Of a stretch of DNA of 64,000 bases, positions 46,744-55,554 are shown piece by piece. A program made the position numbers and the translations under genes. The stretch's first letter is position 1; each line of letters starts with the position of its first letter. Below the pieces are notes generated by a model that saw only the letters and a program-made list of their open reading frames with translations, made no database searches and had not been told where the DNA came from. This DNA is from a virus. Location of the stretch: positions 62,001 to 126,000 of the IMG/VR virus record IMGVR_UViG_3300023178_000009; one strand, given 5' to 3'.

Positions 46744-47959
46744 TCAATTTATTATTGAAGCTAAGAATACCCACATGGAACACGTGGAAGATATGATGTT
46801 TAACGAGGGTGTGAATGGAACACGTAAAGCAATTATTTTTCTACGTTCTCTGCGAGATATGTTGGCGGGTCATACGAACAAAAATATTTCAAGGACTGTC
46901 AAATGGGACGGTGCTCCGGCTGTATTTGTGGGTGTCGATCCTTCAGATGGTAAGTTTTTTGTGGCTAAGAAAGGAGTGTTCAATAAGAATCCAAAAGTTT
47001 ACAAGACTCCCGCTGACGTTAAAGCTGATACTTCCGGAGATTTACAAGACAAGCTATTACAATCACTCGCAGAATTCTCAAAACTAGGTGTCAAATCAGG
47101 AGTATATCAAGGCGACTTGATGTTTACAAAAGGTGATGTGAAGAAGGAAAAAATAGATGATCAAGTATATTACACTTTTCAGCCTAACACTATTGTGTAT
47201 GCTATTCCCGTTAACACTCCACTCGGAAGACAAATTGCCAAAGCCAATATTGGAGTCGTTTGGCATACCACCTACACAGGTACTTCCTTTGAGACTATGT
47301 CGGCCTCTTTTGGTAAGGACATCGCCTCCAAATTTAATTCCTCTGCCAGTATCTGGCAAACTGACGCCACCTATCGCGACGAATCCGGGCGAGCTGTGTT
47401 CAGCGCGGCAGAAACAAAAGCTGTTACTGACGAATTGTCAAAGGCAGGAGTCTTGTTCAAGTCAGTTCCTGCTGGTTTGTTAAATGGTATCGCTAATAAT
47501 GAAGAACTTAAACTTCGTGTGAAGACGTTTAATAATACATTTGTACGTCAAGGTCAGCGCGCTAATCCTAAAACTCATGCCAAAAAATTGATTGATTATA
47601 TTACTAACTATTATGGTAAAGAAATGGATAAGCGATCATCTGATAAAGGTAAATCTGCAGTAAAAGCAAAGCAATCAGATGTTCTCAAAATCTTTACTCA
47701 ATATAAAGCAAAAGACTTCGAGAATATGTTTAGACTAATGGTCATGCTTGCCGATATCAAACAGATGATTATCGATAAGATGAATCAGGCTGGCAGCATG
47801 AGCACATTCCTTCGAACAAAGAACGGATTTAAAGTGACTGCACCTGAAGGATTTGTTGCTATCGATCACTTGAGTAATGATGCTGTGAAGATTGTGGATC
47901 GTATGGAATTTTCCAGAGCCAATTTCTCGCCGGAGGTAATCAAAGGCTGGGAAAAATAG
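46730..47959 (+). CDS. DUF6267-like late protein with capsid-targeting N-terminus and KxDG motif
   Basis: A 409-residue protein. It begins MKKFNQFIIEAKNTHMEH; the first ten residues resemble the capsid-targeting sequence of T4 internal proteins (MKTYQEFIAE), with a gp21-type cleavage site after IIE. Then VKWDGAPAVFVGVDP resembles the KxDG nucleotidylation motif of ligases and capping enzymes, followed by KKGVFNKNPKVYK. The family (DUF6267 as I recall) is widespread in marine T4-like phages and uncharacterised. It overlaps iscU by 14 bases. Packaging in the head is inferred. Confidence 0.75.
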   Translation: MKKFNQFIIEAKNTHMEHVEDMMFNEGVNGTRKAIIFLRSLRDMLAGHTNKNISRTVKWDGAPAVFVGVDPSDGKFFVAKKGVFNKNPKVYKTPADVKADTSGDLQDKLLQSLAEFSKLGVKSGVYQGDLMFTKGDVKKEKIDDQVYYTFQPNTIVYAIPVNTPLGRQIAKANIGVVWHTTYTGTSFETMSASFGKDIASKFNSSASIWQTDATYRDESGRAVFSAAETKAVTDELSKAGVLFKSVPAGLLNGIANNEELKLRVKTFNNTFVRQGQRANPKTHAKKLIDYITNYYGKEMDKRSSDKGKSAVKAKQSDVLKIFTQYKAKDFENMFRLMVMLADIKQMIIDKMNQAGSMSTFLRTKNGFKVTAPEGFVAIDHLSNDAVKIVDRMEFSRANFSPEVIKGWEK

Positions 47960-48645
47960 TGGATTATACCGTATTTGGTTTACAAAGAAGTGGCACTAAT
48001 TTTTTAGAAACTCTTATTAAAAAATCTTTTAAAGACACAAATCTTTTATTGGCGTATGAGCATAATGGTGTTTGGAAACATGCTTTCGATATTCAACACG
48101 ATATCAAAACACAAAAAGCCAGAGTTAAATATAACGACGATGGTAAAGTAGTTCATTTTAGAAGTAATGGTTCATATGTAGTAGAAACATATGACTATTG
48201 GATAAATCGTTTAAGATCTATCAATGCAATTCTAATTACTAAACATCCATTTACTTGGATAGAAAGTGTACAGAAAAAAAATGTTGACATGAGAAGATTT
48301 AAAAAATATAATGCTTCTCATAAATCAGAAATGTTTGCAGAAATATATCATGATCATGCATTGTTTTGGAAAGAACAAATGCGTTATCAAAACATATTAC
48401 ATATAAAATATGAAGATTTATTAGTATCAAGAGAATTGTGGTTAAATAAAATTAGCGAACATTTTAATGATGAATGTACACCATTTACCGGTGAGCTGAC
48501 TAAAATAAGTATGTCACCATCTTTTTCTGCAGATGATGTAAATAGATATAGAAACATAGAAACAAAATTATCTACTGAAGAAAAAAATAATGTTTTAGGC
48601 ATTATAGGTGAAGACATAATGAAGATGTACAGATATGAGAATTAG
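47959..48645 (+). CDS. Sulfotransferase-like protein
   Basis: A 228-residue protein. GLQRSGTNFLETLI is the 5'-phosphosulfate-binding loop of sulfotransferases, and ILITKHPFTWIES occupies the position of the 3'-phosphate loop (usual RDP replaced by KHP). It starts at GTG sharing a base with the previous TAG. It is AT-rich and paired with a GT25-like gene, forming a two-gene insert inside the late operon. Acceptor unknown; a sugar is likely. Confidence 0.75.
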   Translation: MDYTVFGLQRSGTNFLETLIKKSFKDTNLLLAYEHNGVWKHAFDIQHDIKTQKARVKYNDDGKVVHFRSNGSYVVETYDYWINRLRSINAILITKHPFTWIESVQKKNVDMRRFKKYNASHKSEMFAEIYHDHALFWKEQMRYQNILHIKYEDLLVSRELWLNKISEHFNDECTPFTGELTKISMSPSFSADDVNRYRNIETKLSTEEKNNVLGIIGEDIMKMYRYEN

Positions 48646-49342
48646 TAAGACATTTATCGTTCGACACGACAGTAAAATATCTAAAGAATATAGTGCATTT
48701 ACTGCAAAAACTGTCGGTGAAGTTCAAATGAAATATGAATATTTAGATTGGGAATCTGATCCACAGAAAGCTTGGAATAGAATAGATCTAGATATAGAAA
48801 AGAAATTTGATTATTTGCCTCATTACGAAAAATATCATATGGTAGAAGATGGGGCTGAATGCATTACACTTGCTCATATACATTTATGGGAATATGCTGC
48901 TAAACATAATGAATGCATTGCAATTATGGAACATGATTTTTGTGTAAATCGAAGATATGATACCGTTGATATTCCTGTAGGTTTTTTTGTAGGTATGGGA
49001 TACAAACTCCGTGAACCGTGGAGAATGAATCTGAGATCTATTAATGGTCAACATTCTACACAATTAGTATTAGTAAAAACTATTCATGGCGCGCATGGTT
49101 ATGCTATTCATCCTGAGACTGCCAAAATATTATTAGAAGAAATAAAAGAAAAAGGTGTTAAAGGATATATAGATTGCTATTGGATGCAAAATACTTTCGG
49201 CGGCACACAAGTAAAAACATGCATGATGGATCCTATAGTTGGTGTCGGATATATTAGAGAATCAACAATATGGCACACGGCATCTGCTACAAATGGACCT
49301 ATGACGCGTGGGTTTCAAGAAATTATAAATATACAATATTAA
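48635..49342 (+). CDS. GT25-like glycosyltransferase
   Basis: A 235-residue protein with the layout of family 25 glycosyltransferases: TLAHIHLWEYAAKHNECIAI, the acidic strand IMEHDFCVNR, and the terminal HGAHGYAIHPETAKILL with IDCYWMQN. It is a relative of the gene at 23853. It overlaps the sulfotransferase by 11 bases and is AT-rich. Together the two could add and sulfate a sugar. Confidence 0.7.
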   Translation: MRISKTFIVRHDSKISKEYSAFTAKTVGEVQMKYEYLDWESDPQKAWNRIDLDIEKKFDYLPHYEKYHMVEDGAECITLAHIHLWEYAAKHNECIAIMEHDFCVNRRYDTVDIPVGFFVGMGYKLREPWRMNLRSINGQHSTQLVLVKTIHGAHGYAIHPETAKILLEEIKEKGVKGYIDCYWMQNTFGGTQVKTCMMDPIVGVGYIRESTIWHTASATNGPMTRGFQEIINIQY

Positions 49343-49376
49343 TTTAACAACAAGAGTTAGGCTAAGGCAATCCTCT

Positions 49377-50759
49377 ATGAAAAAAATTGTACTGGCGTTC
49401 GGTCGGATGAATCCGCCTACCGTTGGCCATCAAAAACTTGTTAACAAGATCCAATCAGTTGCTCGTAAAGAGCGAGCGACTCCTGCCCTATATTTGTCAC
49501 ACTCGCAAGACAAGAAAAAGAATCCACTTTCGTATGACGATAAAGTTCGATTTTCTACAAAAGCATTTGGTAAAATTGTCAAGCGAACAACTGCACGCAC
49601 AATCATTGAAGTATTAAAAGAACTCGATAATCAATACGACGAAGTCATCGTCATTGGTGGTTCTGATCGTGTAGGTGAATTCGAGACTCTACTTAAAAAA
49701 TATAATGGCAAAGATTATGCTTACGAAAAACTAGATGTACAGTCTGCTGGTGATCGCGATCCAGATGCTGACGATGTATCAGGCATGAGTGCATCTAAAT
49801 TGCGTGGGCTTGCTCAGTCAGGTAAGTTTGAAGAATTTAAGAAAGGACTCCCAGCAAAATTGCAACGGGGCAAAGAGGCAAAAGAAATGTATGATAAAAT
49901 TAGAGAGGCCGCTGGGATTACAGAAGATCTCACGCTCGATGAAGCTCTTAATCTTCAACAACGATTAAAGCGTAAGGCTATGATGAAGCGTATTAAGTCT
50001 AAGATTAAGTTAGGTAGACGCAGAGCAAAGTATAAGATTGCTGCTCCTGATAAACTTCAACGCCGATCACAAAAGAAAGCACGTGAACTTATTCGAGCTC
50101 GAGTCGCAGGACAACAAGGCAAAAACTATAAGAGTTTACCTCTGGCCGGCCGGATGCAAGTTGACAAAAAATTAGAAAAGAAAAAGGCGCTAATCGGTCG
50201 TTTAGCTAAGCGTATGCTGCCAAAAGTTAAAAAGGCAGAAATGGAGCGAGTAAAGAAAGCTCGATCGAATCGAAATGAATCATATGAGATGCTCTCAGTG
50301 ATTGAGTCTGTATATGAAGTTATACAGAACGAAAATATTACGATGAAAGTAGAACAGAATCTCGCAAAGAAAAGTGTAAAGTATGGCGTAGATTTAACTG
50401 AGTTAAAAGAAAAATATTTAACATATCGTCAATGGGGCAGTGAGCAAGAAACATTCCAAGCGATCAACTCTGAGCTTGCGAATATTATTGAAGATGACAA
50501 GCCTAATAAAAGAGGTGATGACGCTAAAGGACATAAGCGACCAACCGAAGATGGTGCTGGTTTGACTCGAAAAGGTGCGAAGGCAGCTGGTGTTAAGACC
50601 GCAGTGACAACACCACCAAGTAAATTAGATCCTAATGGAAAAGCGGCCAAGCGACGTAAGTCATTTTGCGCTCGTATGAGCGGAATGAAAGGACCAATGA
50701 AAGATGAAAAAGGCCGGCCGACTCGTAAGGCTATGTCTCTGAGAAGGTGGAATTGCTAA
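49377..50759 (+). CDS. Nucleotidylyltransferase with basic C-terminal extension
   Basis: A 460-residue protein. Residues 1-165 form a cytidylyl/adenylyltransferase domain: FGRMNPPTVGHQKLVNK is the (H/T)xGH nucleotide-binding motif, VIVIGGSDRV the middle strand and SGMSASKLR the ISxSxxR motif. The remaining 290 residues are Lys/Arg-rich and end in KRRKSFCARMSGMKGP...LRRWNC, a Cys-Arg-Met motif domain that recurs at the C-terminus of late proteins in marine T4-like phages. The reaction could be NMN adenylylation or a similar transfer. It lies in the late operon, so a virion-associated role is possible. Confidence 0.75.
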   Translation: MKKIVLAFGRMNPPTVGHQKLVNKIQSVARKERATPALYLSHSQDKKKNPLSYDDKVRFSTKAFGKIVKRTTARTIIEVLKELDNQYDEVIVIGGSDRVGEFETLLKKYNGKDYAYEKLDVQSAGDRDPDADDVSGMSASKLRGLAQSGKFEEFKKGLPAKLQRGKEAKEMYDKIREAAGITEDLTLDEALNLQQRLKRKAMMKRIKSKIKLGRRRAKYKIAAPDKLQRRSQKKARELIRARVAGQQGKNYKSLPLAGRMQVDKKLEKKKALIGRLAKRMLPKVKKAEMERVKKARSNRNESYEMLSVIESVYEVIQNENITMKVEQNLAKKSVKYGVDLTELKEKYLTYRQWGSEQETFQAINSELANIIEDDKPNKRGDDAKGHKRPTEDGAGLTRKGAKAAGVKTAVTTPPSKLDPNGKAAKRRKSFCARMSGMKGPMKDEKGRPTRKAMSLRRWNC

Positions 50760-51586
50760 TGAAAGGTTTTAAAGAATTCATAGAAAGTACGGCTAGTCAA
50801 GACCAAGCTAAACAACGTATTAGTCGAGAAAAAAAACAAGATAAAATTAAGCATGATCGCATGATGGATCGTGCACGTATACGTGATACTAAAGCAATCA
50901 ATCGTGCATCAAAACCTACTAATGAAGCAAAACAAGATCCGGATATCAAGGATCGCGAAGGTACACAGCCTGCCGCATACCATAAGGGTTTGAAAAAATC
51001 GACTAAAGCAAAACGAGATGCACACTTTAAGAAGCACGGTAAAAAAGCAGACAATGATGCATCGGCATATAAAGATGCACCGGGCGATAAGTCAGCCCGT
51101 CAGAAAGAAATGCCAAAATCTAAATATACTAAATACGTAGATAAGATGATGGATGAAGAGGTTGAATTTCATGTACGTCTAGATCATCTTGATGGAGATA
51201 AGAGGCAAAAGAAAGCTGGTGATGTTATGCGAAAACATGAAAAAGCCGGTCATATTAAATATGGTGGTTCTACTGATAAGGGTGTAATATTTACTGCAAA
51301 AAGTCGACAACATGCTGACCGTTTACATCGCGAATTAAAGCCACATGCAACCGGTGTAGATATGAATGAAGAAATAGTTGCAGAAGAAGGTGGATTTGCT
51401 AAAAAGGCCGAGAAGTCAGGTATTTCAGCTTCTACACTTCGTAAAGTTTACAATAGAGGCGTCGCTGCATGGAAAACTGGTCATAGGCCAGGCACTACTC
51501 CACAACAATGGGGTCATGCGCGTGTTAATGCGTTTATTGCAAAGAAAAAGAAAGGTGGTTTAAACCACGATAAAGATTTAACATGA
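50759..51586 (+). CDS. Probable internal capsid protein with targeting N-terminus
   Basis: A 275-residue basic protein beginning MKGFKEFIESTASQ, closely resembling the T4 capsid-targeting sequence. A Lys-rich middle (TQPAAYHKGLKKSTKAKRD, then KYTKYVDKMM) and a C-terminal module AAWKTGHRPGTTPQQWGHAR recur in marine phage proteins of unknown function. The ATG shares a base with the previous stop. The high positive charge fits DNA packing inside the head. Packaging is inferred from the N-terminus, not shown. Confidence 0.7.
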   Translation: MKGFKEFIESTASQDQAKQRISREKKQDKIKHDRMMDRARIRDTKAINRASKPTNEAKQDPDIKDREGTQPAAYHKGLKKSTKAKRDAHFKKHGKKADNDASAYKDAPGDKSARQKEMPKSKYTKYVDKMMDEEVEFHVRLDHLDGDKRQKKAGDVMRKHEKAGHIKYGGSTDKGVIFTAKSRQHADRLHRELKPHATGVDMNEEIVAEEGGFAKKAEKSGISASTLRKVYNRGVAAWKTGHRPGTTPQQWGHARVNAFIAKKKKGGLNHDKDLT

Positions 51587-51596
51587 GGACTATATA

Positions 51597-51881
51597 ATGG
51601 CTAGTATCGAAGACACTAAAAAGATGGCAAATTTAAACAGCGCAGTGATGGATGTAATGAAGCAAAATCAAGATCTGTATCGACAAGATCTTGAAGCTCA
51701 ATTCGCAAAATATATGATTGCGCCCGAAGCCGAAGCAGAAACACCAGATCCTGCAGAGGTAGAAGCTGCGTTGGCAGATAGATCAGTCGAAGTACCTGAT
51801 CCTCTGACCGGTGCAGAAGACGTAAATCCGGACGATATTATTCCGGGAGCTAGCGGAGTATCAGATGGCGAAGCCGAATGA
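51597..51881 (+). CDS. Small acidic late protein
   Basis: A 94-residue, strongly acidic protein (DPAEVEAALADRSVEVPDP, and DVNPDDIIPGASG near the end). It lies between two basic, probable internal proteins and overlaps the second by 17 bases. A chaperone or core-scaffold role for its basic neighbours is possible. No family recognised. Confidence 0.65.
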   Translation: MASIEDTKKMANLNSAVMDVMKQNQDLYRQDLEAQFAKYMIAPEAEAETPDPAEVEAALADRSVEVPDPLTGAEDVNPDDIIPGASGVSDGEAE

Positions 51882-53418
51882 TCCAGATGGTCCACTTCAT
51901 AAGTGGGGCGAGCCTGAAGGCGTCGCTGACTATATGAAGAAGACACCGGGCCAAAAGAAAAATAAAACCATTAAAGTCGGCGAAGATACTGTGCATGCTG
52001 ATGATACTCATTATGCTCTTGTTAAAAAGAGAAAAGTTATTGCAACTGGTACAAAAGAAGAGATGCTCAATATGCACCAAGAAAAAGGTGGAAGAGTATG
52101 GGTATCAACTAAGGGAGTTGGGGAGATTGTAGAAATGAAATCTTTTAAAGAAGCCAAATATTCTGTTGATGTGGATGGATTGCCACGTTTCTATATGGAT
52201 GCTGATAGTCCTGCAGAAATTAAAAAGAAACTTCGATCTCTACTTCGTAAAGCCTCGTCTATCGATGCAGTAGAACGTTCTAACGATGCAAAAATTAAAA
52301 CGGATCTCCGTCAGCGCATAAAGGGTGCAGAAACAGATAAGCGACACGTTGATGAAAAACTTGATCCATCTAAGCATGACGCCGGCGATTATATTAAAGA
52401 TTTTAAAGATTCAGATGCACCTCAGTTTAAAGGTAAGTCTGATAAGAAAAAACAAAAAATGGCAATTGCTGCATATCTATCAGCCCGCCGGGAGAAAGGA
52501 ATGGACGAAGAACGAGCATGGCATAAGAAAGATGATGAGCAGAAGTCAAAAAGCAAAGATCATCAGACTCTAAACTATACGACACGTGGCGGCCAAAAGA
52601 TGAAGACTGCAGTACATAAAGATAAAGCATTTGGAGCAGTTGGTCACTTCCGAAAGATGGGTCATACTGATGTTCATTTAGAAGGATATGAAGGCATGTC
52701 AAAGGATAAAGAGAAACACGATACTGGTGGTTTCCGTATTTCTAATGCTGATGCCAAAGCAGCACGTGATCGTCTTGCCACAAAGCGAAAGCAGAAAGCA
52801 CAAAAGTCTGCTTCTCAGAACAAATCCTTTGGTAACGTAAGATCGCGAATGGAAGAAGTCGAGCAGGTTGATGAAGGCGCTAAGCATAAGAAAGTGGCGA
52901 AAGATTTGCAGACATATGCCAAGAAACACGGCGGTATCGATAAAGATGATTTCTTGATGGCTGCACAATTAATAGGCGATGGTAAAATGCGAGATTTTAA
53001 AAAATTCTTGCGCTCTATGGATACAGATCCTCGCGATGGCGTTATTCAAATTCTACGACGAAACGGTTTAAAGGAGAGTTTTATGGATGTCGATGAAGGT
53101 ATAGTAAACGCAGTATCAACTGCACGTCGTATGGCTGGTAATATGACTGGTGCCGCAAAGAAAATTGATAAAATGCGACCAAAGAAGAAAGGCGGCGATT
53201 TTTCTGAGAATCCTCGTGTTAAAAAGAAGCTACAAAAATATAATGAGGGTATGGAATCTTGGAAGCAATTCCTTGAGTCATCTTGTGGTGGAGGCCATAA
53301 GAAGAGAGTAAAAGAAGGTGAACTATCGCCTGCTCAAAAGAAGCACATGGATACTGACAAAGATGGCGACATCGATGGAAAGGATCTGGTTTCATTGCGT
53401 AACAAAAAGAAATCATAA
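51865..53418 (+). CDS. Large basic late protein with repeated targeting-like motifs and EF-hand
   Basis: A 517-residue mosaic. Residues 1-88 form one domain (PNDPDGPLHKWGEPEGVADY); VEMKSFKEAKYSVDV at about 89 looks like an internal capsid-targeting-type start, with an in-frame ATG at 52135. A KLDPSKHDAGDYIKDF...MAIAAYLSARR module follows, then a basic linker and MESWKQFLESSCGGG near residue 460. The C-terminus holds an EF-hand loop (DTDKDGDIDGKD). These modules recur in marine T4-like late proteins. It is probably an internal or structural protein; its mosaic look suggests fusion of former separate proteins. Confidence 0.65.
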   Translation: MAKPNDPDGPLHKWGEPEGVADYMKKTPGQKKNKTIKVGEDTVHADDTHYALVKKRKVIATGTKEEMLNMHQEKGGRVWVSTKGVGEIVEMKSFKEAKYSVDVDGLPRFYMDADSPAEIKKKLRSLLRKASSIDAVERSNDAKIKTDLRQRIKGAETDKRHVDEKLDPSKHDAGDYIKDFKDSDAPQFKGKSDKKKQKMAIAAYLSARREKGMDEERAWHKKDDEQKSKSKDHQTLNYTTRGGQKMKTAVHKDKAFGAVGHFRKMGHTDVHLEGYEGMSKDKEKHDTGGFRISNADAKAARDRLATKRKQKAQKSASQNKSFGNVRSRMEEVEQVDEGAKHKKVAKDLQTYAKKHGGIDKDDFLMAAQLIGDGKMRDFKKFLRSMDTDPRDGVIQILRRNGLKESFMDVDEGIVNAVSTARRMAGNMTGAAKKIDKMRPKKKGGDFSENPRVKKKLQKYNEGMESWKQFLESSCGGGHKKRVKEGELSPAQKKHMDTDKDGDIDGKDLVSLRNKKKS

Positions 53419-53421
53419 ATA
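53414..53421 (+). promoter_or_regulatory. Late-type promoter CATAAATA
   Basis: CATAAATA lies 33 bases before a decoration-type protein gene that also has a strong AAGAGGA ribosome site and its own terminator, so that gene forms a single strong late unit. Confidence 0.6.
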
Positions 53422-53453
53422 ACTAACAACCACCTAATTAAGAGGAAAAACAC

Positions 53454-54260
53454 ATGTTGTGGGGAAACAAAGACGATAAAACTTCAACTGGCACGATTGC
53501 AATCGATGCTGCTGGAGCTGTCACCGGAACTACCACGGCCTTCACAACTGAGGCCCGTGTTGGCGATTACATCGTAGCTGATGCTACCGGAGAGCATTAT
53601 CTTATCACTGCTATTGCTGATAATACAAATGCCACTGTAGTCGCTGGTGTGCCCGGTGCCACTCTTACCGCAGTGACAGCAGGTGCTAACTATTCACTTA
53701 ACGAAAAGCCTAAGTCAGTAACTACTGCTGAAACTGCAACATCAACTCATGGCGATCCTGAGTTGGTATTCGGTGTCGATACTGGTGAGCAAGCTGCTGC
53801 ACGTGCTAACGGTACTCGTGGTGCTCACGCTGGTTGGGTACGCCGTGTCGAAGGTACAGGCGGTCGCGCCGGTCGAGTTCACGTAGAAACTTTGGTTGCT
53901 ATGAGCTCTATTGCTGGTGATGCTACTGATGATACTGAAATCCCTGATTTCGTAATCAATGCACTATCAACTAGTCAAGATCCTGCCGGTGACATTACAG
54001 CACCTGCAGCTGTTGATTTCGTATTAGCCGCAGTAACTACTACGCCAACAGGTGGAACTACTTCAATTCAATGGGAAGAAGATCCAAACACTGGAACATT
54101 CGCTCCGTTGGCGAACGCAGGTGTATATAGTGGCGTAACTACAAATACGCTATCGATTTCTGATTCAACTGGTTTGAATGCTTATAAGTATCGAGCTGTT
54201 GTATCGGTAACCGGTGGCGCCGATGTTACATCTGACGCACTGACACTGACTGTAGTCTAA
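53454..54260 (+). CDS. Virion decoration-type structural protein with Ig-like C-terminus
   Basis: A 268-residue protein, Thr/Ala/Gly-rich and almost Cys-free. It begins MLWGNKDDKTSTGTIAID, the start of a family I recall as structural in marine T4-like phages. Residues about 185-268 form an Ig-like beta sandwich (TTTPTGGTTSIQWEED ... AYKYRAVVSVTGGADVTSDA) similar to Hoc-type decoration domains. High GC and host-like codons compared with neighbours suggest strong expression. A late-type promoter precedes it and a terminator follows. Confidence 0.75.
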   Translation: MLWGNKDDKTSTGTIAIDAAGAVTGTTTAFTTEARVGDYIVADATGEHYLITAIADNTNATVVAGVPGATLTAVTAGANYSLNEKPKSVTTAETATSTHGDPELVFGVDTGEQAAARANGTRGAHAGWVRRVEGTGGRAGRVHVETLVAMSSIAGDATDDTEIPDFVINALSTSQDPAGDITAPAAVDFVLAAVTTTPTGGTTSIQWEEDPNTGTFAPLANAGVYSGVTTNTLSISDSTGLNAYKYRAVVSVTGGADVTSDALTLTVV

Positions 54261-54266
54261 TTTAAT

Positions 54267-54284
54267 AGGGGGCTTCGGCCCCCT
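54267..54284 (+). terminator. Rho-independent terminator
   Basis: AGGGGGC-TTCG-GCCCCCT is a perfect stem with a UUCG tetraloop directly after the decoration protein stop. The T run is weak (TTAAGTT), but the stem is very stable. Confidence 0.85.
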
Positions 54285-54295
54285 TAAGTTGTATT

Positions 54296-54685
54296 ATGAC
54301 ACCATTGACTGAGCAGAACTTTTTAATATATGCAGCGGCAAACTATACGAATACTTGTTATGATACCGAGGAATTTTTTGACGATCTTAAAAGATTTAAA
54401 TATCTAAAAAGACTGTTTTCTCGATATCAAGAGCGAGGTGAGTTAAAAGAGAGATTGATATTAAATCATATCATCACTCTTTATAATGTATTTAAGCCAG
54501 ATGCCGCAACAAGAATGTTGTTCTATCGTATTGATGAACGACACTGGAGAATACTAAAAACATTTCTTTTGTTTTTACAGTATATGCCAGATTTGGTGCA
54601 AGATTTAGAATATGAAGGTAATCACGTGAGATCAGAATTTATCTCTGTTGATTTGGATATAGCTGCAATTCTAAGGAAGATATAA
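54296..54685 (+). CDS. Conserved marine-phage protein of unknown function
   Basis: A 129-residue helical protein starting MTPLTEQNFLIYAAANYTN and containing LKERLILNHIITLYNVFKP and ATRMLFYRIDERHW. I recall this family in cyanophages and related T4-like phages, often in the same order as here (before the next gene). Function is unknown. The TAA overlaps the next ATG (ATATAATGG). Confidence 0.75.
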   Translation: MTPLTEQNFLIYAAANYTNTCYDTEEFFDDLKRFKYLKRLFSRYQERGELKERLILNHIITLYNVFKPDAATRMLFYRIDERHWRILKTFLLFLQYMPDLVQDLEYEGNHVRSEFISVDLDIAAILRKI

Positions 54686-55200
54686 TGGCCAAAGGCGTCA
54701 TTGACATAGCACTTATATACAGCTTCCTGAAGAGGCTCGTAACACCGTTTGAGAAATGGGATGCCTATAGATTAGGCATGATCAATAAAGATGGACAGGT
54801 AATTATACCAAAAGATCAAAGAACGCCTGAACAAGATAGATCATGGGGTTATTTTGATCGATTGGTTGCTAACCTTAAAAAATTACTTGCCAAAGTTCCG
54901 TTTGGCAAGTCGCGTATCGCTTCATTCGCTGCAGCTTTATTGTTGCTAAAAGAAGAAAATATAGATCCAGATGACATGGATTTATTGCAGGAAAGATTGG
55001 ACTTCTATATGACTGAGGTAGATCTACTTATAGAAGAAGCTCCGACTATGTCTGCTGGTGGAGGTTCCATTGCAGGAATTGGCATTGGACCGGATGGTGA
55101 ACCCGGTATTACAAGACGTAAACGTAAAACTAAAATGTTGACGCGTAACTATATTGAAGTAAACGGTCAACGTAAAAGACTTACAAAGGAGTATAAATGA
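54685..55200 (+). CDS. Conserved phage protein of unknown function
   Basis: A 171-residue protein (GVIDIALIYSFLKRLVTPF start) with FGKSRIASFAAALLLLKEE in the middle and a Gly-rich then basic C-terminus (GGGSIAGIGIGPDG, then RRKRKTKML). Its family is frequent in T4-like marine phages, next to the gene upstream. A head-assembly role has not been shown. ATGA-type overlap with the next gene. Confidence 0.7.
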   Translation: MAKGVIDIALIYSFLKRLVTPFEKWDAYRLGMINKDGQVIIPKDQRTPEQDRSWGYFDRLVANLKKLLAKVPFGKSRIASFAAALLLLKEENIDPDDMDLLQERLDFYMTEVDLLIEEAPTMSAGGGSIAGIGIGPDGEPGITRRKRKTKMLTRNYIEVNGQRKRLTKEYK

Positions 55201-55490
55201 TGGCATCGCCTGAGCACGATGATCAGAATCGACGATTAGACAGAATCGAAACAAAAATTGATCAACTATCAGAAGCTATGATTTCCTTGGCCCGCGCGGA
55301 AGAGAAACTTATAGGCATGGAAAAGAACCAACATATTGCCTATGACAGACTCAACAGACACTCAGAAAAGATTGATGAATTAGATGGTACCATCAAACAA
55401 ATGCACACTCGGCAGGAAGTAATGATGAAGTTTATGTGGCTCATTACTACTGCTGTAGCAGGCACGTTGGGGTCTTATTTCTTTCTTTAG
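55197..55490 (+). CDS. Coiled-coil protein with C-terminal membrane anchor
   Basis: A 97-residue protein: a long charged coiled coil (DRIETKIDQLSEAMISLARA onward) ending in a hydrophobic helix (FMWLITTAVAGTLGSYFFL). This tail-anchored layout resembles XhlA-type haemolysin/holin-associated proteins. Two ATGs in tandem (55197, 55200) could both serve. Function is a guess. Confidence 0.65.
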   Translation: MMASPEHDDQNRRLDRIETKIDQLSEAMISLARAEEKLIGMEKNQHIAYDRLNRHSEKIDELDGTIKQMHTRQEVMMKFMWLITTAVAGTLGSYFFL

Positions 55491-55492
55491 CA

Positions 55493-55522
55493 TTTACTTT
55501 TTGTAGCATTCGGCGGTATAAT
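55493..55522 (+). promoter_or_regulatory. Promoter, TTTACT-N18-TATAAT class
   Basis: TTTACT (55493-55498) and TATAAT (55517-55522), 18 bases apart, in the gap before the primase gene. The TAGCATTTACTTTT context is shared with the uvsX promoter. Confidence 0.7.
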
Positions 55523-55554
55523 ACTATTGTGTCAACAATAGAGTTTATAATATT

